Origin: Planctomycetota bacterium | GTDB taxonomy: Bacteria; Planctomycetota; Planctomycetia; Pirellulales; Thermoguttaceae | Assembly: GCA_023397045.1 (NCBI GenBank) | Contig: JAEWUR010000296.1 | Location: 1-9,635 of the forward strand | Length of the DNA: 9,635 nt | Reading direction: 5' to 3' | Shown: positions 5,404 through 9,635 of the stretch, piece after piece | Layout: every line of letters begins with the position of its first letter | Numbering within the stretch: position 1 is the stretch's first letter | Notes under the pieces: model-generated | What the model was told of the DNA's origin: nothing | Database searches by the model: none | What the model saw: the letters and a program-made list of their open reading frames with translations, nothing else | Made by a program: the position numbers and the translations under genes

Positions 5404-7188
5404 ATGTCAAGATCGAACCAAGACGAAAGCCCCACGACGTCGCAACTGGTGCAATACCAGCTCTGGATTGCGGCCGCGGCGGCCGTGATTTTTTTCACCA
5501 ACCTCGGCGGGGCCGCACTCTGGGATATGGACGAGGCCCTCTATGCGCAAACTGCACGCGAAATGTTCCAGGGCAACAACTGGATCGTGCCGATGTTCAA
5601 CGGTCAGGTGTTCGCCGAGAAACCGCCGCTGATGTTCTGGACGATGATCGCCGGCTTCGAGTTGTTCGGAAATAACGAGTTCGGGGCCCGATTCTTCTCG
5701 GCCGTCTTCGGCCTCCTCACCGCGCTGCTCGTCTTCCATTTCGGCCGGATCCTGTTCAATGCCAGGACCGGTTTTTGGGCCGGCCTGATCACCGCCTCGA
5801 CGATCATCTTCACGATCTCAGCCCGGGCGGCCACCGTCGACGCCGCGCTGACCTTGGTCACGACCGCCGCCTTCCTCATGTTCGCCCTCGCCCTAAACAA
5901 TCTTGGCGCCAAACCAGCCAACCAAGATACAACCACCGACCATCCGCCATCCCTCGCTCCGCTGCCGTTGCGTTTCGCGATTCCGCTGTACGCGCTGACC
6001 GGCCTAGCGTGGCTGGCCAAGGGACCGGTCGGAACGATGTTGCCGCTCGTCGGCATGGGTTTCTATCTGATTGTGCTCGACGGTTGGCGCAACCTGTTTC
6101 GCTCGGCATGGCGCATGCGGCCGTTCACCGCAATCATCGTCACGGCGTGCGTTGTCCTCCCGTGGCATGCGGCCGTCGGCGAGGCGTGGCTCCGCGAGTT
6201 CTACATCAATTTCAATCTGAGGCCGTTCTCGCAACCCATCCTCGGCCACGGCGACGTCGTCACCTACTCGCATCGCTTGCTGTCGGCGCTCGTTTCGATC
6301 TTGTATTTTTTCTATTTCGTGCCGGCAATCCTGGTAGGCTTCTTCCCCTGGTCGGTCTTTCTCGGGCCAACCGTGGCCGATGTGATCGCGCGCATCCGAC
6401 GCCGCGACCCGTGGCGCGACGGTTGCCTGCTGGCCGTCTGCTGGTTCAGCGTGTGGTTCGTATTCTGGTCGATCTGCAAAACGAAACTTCCGCACTACCT
6501 GATGCCGGCCTACCCGGCGTTGGCGCTGCTCACGGCATGCTTCATCGAACGCTGGCAGTTGAATCCGCAAACGCTCAAGGCCTTTTGGCTCAGGAACGCA
6601 TGGATCTCGATGATCCTGGCCGGGCTGGGCATCATGATCGCCATCCCGATCGTCGCGTCGATCTATCTGCCCGGCGAGGAAGTGCTTGGGCTGGTCGGCG
6701 TCGTTCCGCTGCTCGGCGGCGCGTGGTGTTGGTGGAAAAACTCGCACGGCCAAGCCCGACAGACGCTCATCGGATTCACCGTGACCGCCGTGATCTTCCT
6801 GACGCTCATGTTCGGTTGGGGCGCCGCGCGCGTCGATTCGCACCAGAACGCGAAACCGATGATCGCCGCCGTCCGACAGTACGAGAAAGACCACGGCATC
6901 GAAACGAAAGACGCCCAACTACCGATCGCCACGTATCGTTTCTTCCGCGAAAGCACGGTCACCTACTCCGGGCATCCCGTGACTCGCTGCGAAGGCGACG
7001 ACGAGACGGCCCATTCGCAGCTCCGGGCGTTTCTCGAAAAATCGCCTCACTCCGTCATCATCACGACCGACGACCATGAGGCCGATCTGAACTCGCAGTA
7101 TCCCGACCGGTTGAAATCGATCTTTCGCCAGCGGCGCTTCCTCGCCAACGGCGAGATGATCGTGTTCGTCGCCGGCGGATCAGAATAG
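5404..7188 (+). CDS. GT39/ArnT-like membrane glycosyltransferase (second copy)
   Basis: A 594-residue GT-C glycosyltransferase of the same family as the gene at 3028, but clearly divergent in sequence and longer. A short polar N-terminus (1-17) precedes the first membrane helix (~18-37). The catalytic loop motif LWDMDEALYAQTAREM (39-54) has acidic D41, D43 and E44. EKPPLMFW (72-79), SARAATVDAALT (139-150) and LAWLAKGPVG (201-210) follow, as in ArnT/PMT enzymes. The loop near 267-290 (INFNLRPFSQPILGHGD) corresponds to the family's substrate-side loop. About a dozen hydrophobic segments precede a soluble tail of about 115 residues (from ~480) that ends in IVFVAGGSE. It probably uses a polyprenyl-phosphate sugar donor; acceptor unknown. 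Starting at ATG 5404 leaves a 73-bp gap to the divergent PAP2 start. Confidence 0.9.
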   Translation: MSRSNQDESPTTSQLVQYQLWIAAAAAVIFFTNLGGAALWDMDEALYAQTAREMFQGNNWIVPMFNGQVFAEKPPLMFWTMIAGFELFGNNEFGARFFSAVFGLLTALLVFHFGRILFNARTGFWAGLITASTIIFTISARAATVDAALTLVTTAAFLMFALALNNLGAKPANQDTTTDHPPSLAPLPLRFAIPLYALTGLAWLAKGPVGTMLPLVGMGFYLIVLDGWRNLFRSAWRMRPFTAIIVTACVVLPWHAAVGEAWLREFYINFNLRPFSQPILGHGDVVTYSHRLLSALVSILYFFYFVPAILVGFFPWSVFLGPTVADVIARIRRRDPWRDGCLLAVCWFSVWFVFWSICKTKLPHYLMPAYPALALLTACFIERWQLNPQTLKAFWLRNAWISMILAGLGIMIAIPIVASIYLPGEEVLGLVGVVPLLGGAWCWWKNSHGQARQTLIGFTVTAVIFLTLMFGWGAARVDSHQNAKPMIAAVRQYEKDHGIETKDAQLPIATYRFFRESTVTYSGHPVTRCEGDDETAHSQLRAFLEKSPHSVIITTDDHEADLNSQYPDRLKSIFRQRRFLANGEMIVFVAGGSE

Positions 7189-7190
7189 AA

Positions 7191-7258
7191 TCGTAGGTTA
7201 TGCTTCAGCATAACACGGTTCTGGCCAATTCGCTGTTGTGCTGAAGCACAACCTACGA
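7191..7258. repeat. Nested inverted repeat in the convergent gap
   Basis: Two 24-bp arms, 7191-7214 and 7235-7258, are inverted copies matching at 22 of 24 positions, separated by 20 bp. Each arm itself contains a perfect 8-bp hairpin with a 2-nt loop: GTTATGCT-TC-AGCATAAC at 7197-7214 and GTTGTGCT-GA-AGCACAAC at 7235-7252. The element fills almost the whole gap between the convergent GT39 and ComB stops. No T-run follows, so a standard intrinsic terminator is not supported, though structure-mediated 3' end formation in both directions is possible. It resembles short REP- or MITE-like elements. I recall similar GTAGGTTGTGCT words scattered in planctomycete genomes, but cannot confirm copy number here. 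Confidence 0.8.
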
Positions 7259-7264
7259 GCATCG

Positions 7265-8038
7265 TCAAATTAGGTGCCGGATCCGAAACGTCTCGACATC
7301 GAGCTGCCCGACGATGTCAAAACGGTCGATGTACGACGCCGCGAGAATGTCCTCGTCCATGCCGATCGCCACGAGGTTCTGCCCGCCAAGACTCGTTCGG
7401 AGTCGTTCGGCAAGCCGCTCAGGTTCAAGCGGTTCGGCGCCAATGGCCTGCGGCGGAGCGAAGGCGTTGAGCCAGAACTCTCGCGCGGTAATCGCCTGCG
7501 CGTTCAATTGAAAGGCGTCGGCCGTCTGACGTTGAACGCGATCGACCAGCAGCCCGGCCAGAAAAACGTCGTCCTCCGAAACTCGCCCGTCGGTGCCGGC
7601 ACACAAGATGTCGATCTTTTTGCAGTCGATGAGTCGAGCAACGACCGCCGACGCATTGACGAAGGCCGCCACGAGAATCTCGCGCGCGTTCCGCGCGTGG
7701 TTCATTGCTCGGGTGCCGTTCGTGGTGGTGAAAATCACCGTCTTGCCGCCGACCCGGTCCGCCGTATATTCCTCGGGCGAGTTGCCAAGCTGAAAACCGC
7801 TGATCGGAAGCCCTTCGCGCTCGCCGCCGAGCACGATATCGTCCTCGTCGAACTGTCGGGCCGCAGCCAGCGCATCGTCGACCTCAAGACACGGAACGAC
7901 TTCCTTCGCGCCGGCATCCAGTGCATAGATGATCGTGGTCGCCGCGCGCAAAACATCGATCACCACGGAAACCCCGCCGGCCAATTCCGCCGGCTCGGCG
8001 TAGCGAGGCAATCCAAAAACGTTCAGCGTGGGTTTCAT
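7265..8038 (-). CDS. comB: 2-phosphosulfolactate phosphatase (ComB family)
   Basis: A 257-residue protein of normal length for the family. ComB hydrolyses phosphosulfolactate to 3-sulfolactate and phosphate with Mg2+, a step of coenzyme M synthesis in methanogens; bacterial homologues also occur where sulfolactate is made or where the role is unknown. Motifs in order: VVIDVLRAATTIIYAL (25-40), GGEREGLPISGFQLGNSP (71-88), FTTTNGTRA (103-111) and LCAGTDGRVSEDDVFLAG (145-162). These are the conserved segments of the ComB family and they appear intact. ATG at 8038 is chosen because MKPTLNVFG is the natural family start; the open frame extends farther upstream only as antisense-type sequence through the neighbouring gene. 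The upstream gene ends 11 bp before this start, so the two are likely co-transcribed. No Shine-Dalgarno is evident. The rest of a coenzyme M or sulfolactate pathway is not in the window. Confidence 0.92.
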   Translation of the reverse strand: MKPTLNVFGLPRYAEPAELAGGVSVVIDVLRAATTIIYALDAGAKEVVPCLEVDDALAAARQFDEDDIVLGGEREGLPISGFQLGNSPEEYTADRVGGKTVIFTTTNGTRAMNHARNAREILVAAFVNASAVVARLIDCKKIDILCAGTDGRVSEDDVFLAGLLVDRVQRQTADAFQLNAQAITAREFWLNAFAPPQAIGAEPLEPERLAERLRTSLGGQNLVAIGMDEDILAASYIDRFDIVGQLDVETFRIRHLI

Positions 8039-8049
8039 GAGGGTATGAA

Positions 8050-8748
8050 TCAAGCGGCAACGAGGTTCCGACGTAATTCCGTTTCCCGATCGATCGTCTC
8101 GGGCCGCACGCCCCAATGCTCGGCCAAGACCGCGCGCAACAGGCTCCAGACGTCGCCATTGCCCGTCGGTTTGCAGGCCTCTTCGACGACCGCCTGATAA
8201 TTTCTCGCCACGGTTGCGGCGGCCAATTGCTGGAACGTCGCGCAATCCGAGGGGAGCCTCGTCGCCAACGGGATCGTCAGCCACGAAGAAGCGTGGCCCA
8301 CGATAAACGCCGTCATCAACCCAATGAGAATCGCGCCGTTGAGGAATCCGAATCCCATCGCCCAGGGCGTCACGATCGCCGCGGCGAATGTCCCCGCAAC
8401 GGCCGCCGTCATCACCCAGGAAGGACGCCGCAACAGCGGCAGCCTCAAGCTGGTGGCCCGCTGCAATGCCCGCCACGCCCGATAGCGATGCGACGGAATC
8501 AGCGACGCCACGGTCTTTGACAACCGGATGTCGTCTCGCTCGATCTTCAGCGCCCACATCATGCCGCGCCGTAGCTTGTACGCGACAATCGCCGTGAGGC
8601 ATTCGTCGCGCTTGCCGGCATACCGGTGGGCGAGAATGTAGTCGTAAAGCTGTCCGGCTGTAAAAAGATGCTCGGCGGACTCGTTAGGAATAACGAATCC
8701 GAACGCATCCTCGACGTTCGACAGTAATCCGTTAATTTCTTGGTCCAT
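8050..8748 (-). CDS. Membrane protein with acyl-carrier-protein-like segments, function unknown
   Basis: A 232-residue protein. Residues 4-41 (EINGLLSNVEDAFGFVIPNE, then LYDYILAHR) resemble the second half of acyl carrier protein, where E. coli ACP has LEEEFDTEIPDEEAEK. Residues ~50-84 (YKLRRGMMWALKIERDDIRL) resemble an ACP first half. Two hydrophobic segments follow (~111-128, ~132-151), then a short ACP helix-like piece (LPSDCATFQQLAAATV, 165-180). The C-terminus (198-232, LLRAVLAEHWGVRPETIDRE) resembles an ACP first half and stops where the DSL motif would begin. No phosphopantetheine-bearing DSL serine is visible. The start is uncertain. ATG 8748 begins where the similarity begins, but ATG 8862 would add 38 residues, has GAAGGGTGA just upstream, and lies about 19 bp after a predicted transcript start. 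The gene is followed by comB after 11 bp. I recall similar hypothetical proteins in planctomycetes; their function is unknown to me. Confidence 0.72.
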   Translation of the reverse strand: MDQEINGLLSNVEDAFGFVIPNESAEHLFTAGQLYDYILAHRYAGKRDECLTAIVAYKLRRGMMWALKIERDDIRLSKTVASLIPSHRYRAWRALQRATSLRLPLLRRPSWVMTAAVAGTFAAAIVTPWAMGFGFLNGAILIGLMTAFIVGHASSWLTIPLATRLPSDCATFQQLAAATVARNYQAVVEEACKPTGNGDVWSLLRAVLAEHWGVRPETIDRETELRRNLVAA

Positions 8749-8887
8749 TTGTGCCTGCCCGCGAGGGAATGCCCTCCACCGAAGGTGTGCTCCGATTTCC
8801 CACGACGAACATGGAAAATCCTGTTTTTTCAACACACTCTCGCAGAGGTATTCTTCGGTCATTCACCCTTCAACGAAACACTAATCC

Positions 8888-8893
8888 ATTATA
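8888..8893 (-). promoter_or_regulatory. TATAAT -10 element for the ACP-like/comB unit
   Basis: Read on the minus strand this is a perfect TATAAT within CACCTATAATGG. The -35 at 17 bp spacing (TAAATC) is poor. The predicted transcript start is near 8881. That would give a 19-nt leader to ATG 8862 or a 133-nt leader to ATG 8748, which bears on the choice of start. Confidence 0.45.
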
Positions 8894-8987
8894 GGTGCCG
8901 GTCGACCCATGATTTAGGATTTGCGACGAATTGGCAAAATATTCAATCAGGGTAATTTGCCGCCACGGCGACGCGGTCAGAGGTAAT

Positions 8988-9007
8988 CCTGCCGCCCAAT
9001 CGGCAGG
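8988..9007. repeat. Perfect 7-bp hairpin CCTGCCG-N6-CGGCAGG
   Basis: A 7-bp GC-rich stem closes the 6-nt loop CCCAAT. No T-run follows on either strand. It lies in the divergent intergenic region, about 75 bp before the UbiD-like start, so it could be an operator or leader hairpin if transcription begins upstream. Function is unassigned. Confidence 0.5.
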
Positions 9008-9069
9008 CTACATGGCCCCATCAGGCGATTCACGCGTCCATTCGGCTTCCGCCATCCCGCCGCGACCCT

Positions 9070-9075
9070 TACAAT
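9070..9075 (+). promoter_or_regulatory. TACAAT -10 box placed for a leaderless UbiD-like mRNA
   Basis: TACAAT matches five of six bases of TATAAT and ends 6 nt before the ATG at 9082. A start of transcription about 7 nt downstream would fall on or next to the A of the ATG. No Shine-Dalgarno is present before this ATG, which fits a leaderless message. The -35 at 17 bp (TTCCGC, 9047-9052) is weak. Confidence 0.4.
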
Positions 9076-9081
9076 GCCTCC

Positions 9082-9635
9082 ATGCCATACCGCTGTTTAT
9101 CAGAATTTCTGGAACAACTTGGACAATCGGGCGAATTGGCCCGACTGGACGATCCGATCGACCCAGCGTGCGAGTTGACGGACACGGCCTCTCGGCTCGC
9201 CACTTCCGGGCGAAACGCCCTGCTGTTCGCCTCCATTAAAGGCCACCACCTGCCTGTGCTTTCGAACCTCTTCGGTGCCAACGACCGGGTGTGCAAGGCC
9301 CTGGAGGTCGCCGATATCGAAGAAGTGGCCCAACGAATCGCTCGACTTCTCAGCACGGACGGCCCCGAGGGTTGGTTCGAACGATTCAAGTCCGGCGTTC
9401 GGCCGGCGGCGCTAGGCAGCCAGGCGCCGCGCGTCGTCCGCTCGGCGCCGTGCCAACAGATCGTTCGACTCGGCAGCGACGTTAACCTTCAAGAACTGCC
9501 GCTCCTGCAAGCGGCCGCGGAAGAAGCGGCTCCCGCCATAACGGCCGTTCCCGTTTTCTCCGCCGATCCCGATTCGCATCAACCGTTCGCCGCCCGGTTC
9601 GATTTGCAGTGGATCGATCCGACGCGATTGGCCGT
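9082..9635 (+). CDS. UbiD-family decarboxylase-like protein, N-terminal part, degenerate active site
   Basis: The gene runs off the window after 184 full codons; UbiD proteins are usually about 480-600 residues. The N-terminus follows the family closely: LSEFLEQLGQSGELARLDDP (6-25), NALLFASIKGHHLPVLSNLFG (45-65), then SAPCQQIVRLGSDVNLQELP (121-140). UbiD enzymes decarboxylate or carboxylate aromatic and unsaturated acids using prenylated FMN. Against the E. coli UbiD sequence as I remember it, the conserved CWPED becomes AAAEE (144-148) and NLGIYRQQ becomes FAARFDLQ (169-176). The metal/prFMN ligand Asn175 and the catalytic Arg180 of E. coli UbiD thus correspond to Phe169 and Asp174 here. The protein may be a non-catalytic or altered paralogue. 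ATG 9082 is the natural start; it lacks a Shine-Dalgarno. Family call firm, function uncertain. Confidence 0.82.
   Translation, partial: MPYRCLSEFLEQLGQSGELARLDDPIDPACELTDTASRLATSGRNALLFASIKGHHLPVLSNLFGANDRVCKALEVADIEEVAQRIARLLSTDGPEGWFERFKSGVRPAALGSQAPRVVRSAPCQQIVRLGSDVNLQELPLLQAAAEEAAPAITAVPVFSADPDSHQPFAARFDLQWIDPTRLA

Larger units (their letters stand above)
8749..9081. other. 333-bp divergent intergenic region
   Basis: The gap separates the ACP-like gene (-) from the UbiD-like gene (+). It holds an alternative start for the ACP-like gene (8862, with its 38-codon extension), a TATAAT box for the minus strand (8888-8893), a weak plus-strand promoter candidate TTGGCA-N16-TAATTT (8931-8958), a perfect hairpin CCTGCCG-N6-CGGCAGG (8988-9007), and a TACAAT box just ahead of the UbiD start (9070-9075). 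Its middle part (about 8870-8960) is visibly more AT-rich than the genes, as expected for promoters. I see no convincing small gene or RNA gene. Confidence 0.6.

Noticed and set aside
5331..5501. 57-codon N-terminal extension of the PAP2 frame
   Set aside because: It would overlap the start of the divergent GT39 gene and remove the shared promoter gap; ATG 5330 starts just before the first membrane helix.
6004..6918. 304-codon minus-strand frame opposite the second GT39 gene
   Set aside because: It is antisense to a membrane protein with intact motifs; the product is a charged His/Arg/Asp-rich string typical of shadow translation.
8039..8602. 188-codon upstream extension of the comB frame
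   Set aside because: It lies on the same strand but in a different frame across the ACP-like gene, and ComB proteins begin at MKPTLNVFG.
1..9635. Search for a CRISPR array, tRNA, insertion sequence, phage genes or a defence system
   Set aside because: No regularly spaced repeats, cloverleaf, transposase, integrase, nuclease/helicase or toxin-antitoxin motifs were seen on either strand.

Overview
The window reads as one continuous, high-GC bacterial chromosome segment with tightly packed genes on both strands. I infer a planctomycete, probably of the Pirellulales type. The reasons are the gene families present (an ASKHA/ferredoxin activator, ArnT-like glycosyltransferases, a bacterial ComB, an acyl-carrier-like membrane protein, a divergent UbiD paralogue), the irregular Shine-Dalgarno use, and dyad repeats in the gaps between genes. 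No 16S rRNA or species marker is present, so this is inference. There is no tRNA, rRNA, CRISPR array, transposase or phage gene.

Layout. Bases 1-191 are the 3' end of a YebC/PmpR-family gene (+). The gap 192-372 holds hairpins and repeat-like sequence. Next comes a two-gene minus-strand unit read from right to left: a LysR-type regulator (2915 to 2013), then a [2Fe-2S]/ASKHA reductive-activator-like protein (2013 to 373). Their stop and start codons overlap as TGATG. The 112-bp divergent region 2916-3027 carries two tandem ATAA-N7-TTAT dyads, which are good LysR operator candidates. Bases 3028-7188 form an envelope-glycosylation block: a GT39/ArnT-like glycosyltransferase (+), a PAP2 phosphatase (-) whose tail overlaps the first gene by 40 bp, and a second GT39 enzyme (+) divergent from the PAP2 gene. 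The convergent gap 7189-7264 is filled by a nested inverted repeat.

To the right is a minus-strand pair: a membrane protein with acyl-carrier-protein-like pieces (8748 to 8050), then ComB, 2-phosphosulfolactate phosphatase (8038 to 7265). After a 333-bp divergent intergenic region, a UbiD-family gene (+) starts at 9082 and runs off the window. Where this protein should carry the conserved UbiD cofactor-site residues, they are replaced.

How the genes relate. The two GT39 enzymes and the PAP2 phosphatase fit one theme: transfer of sugar from a polyprenyl-phosphate carrier on the outer face of the inner membrane, plus dephosphorylation of lipid carriers. The LysR-ASKHA pair looks like a regulated activator of a corrinoid enzyme, but no corrinoid protein is encoded here. 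The ComB/ACP-like pair and the UbiD-like gene have no clear pathway partner in the window. I see no complete, unmistakably new multi-gene system. The strongest leads are the permuted ACP-like membrane protein, the UbiD paralogue lacking active-site residues, the tandem LysR boxes, and the covarying nested repeat at 7191-7258.
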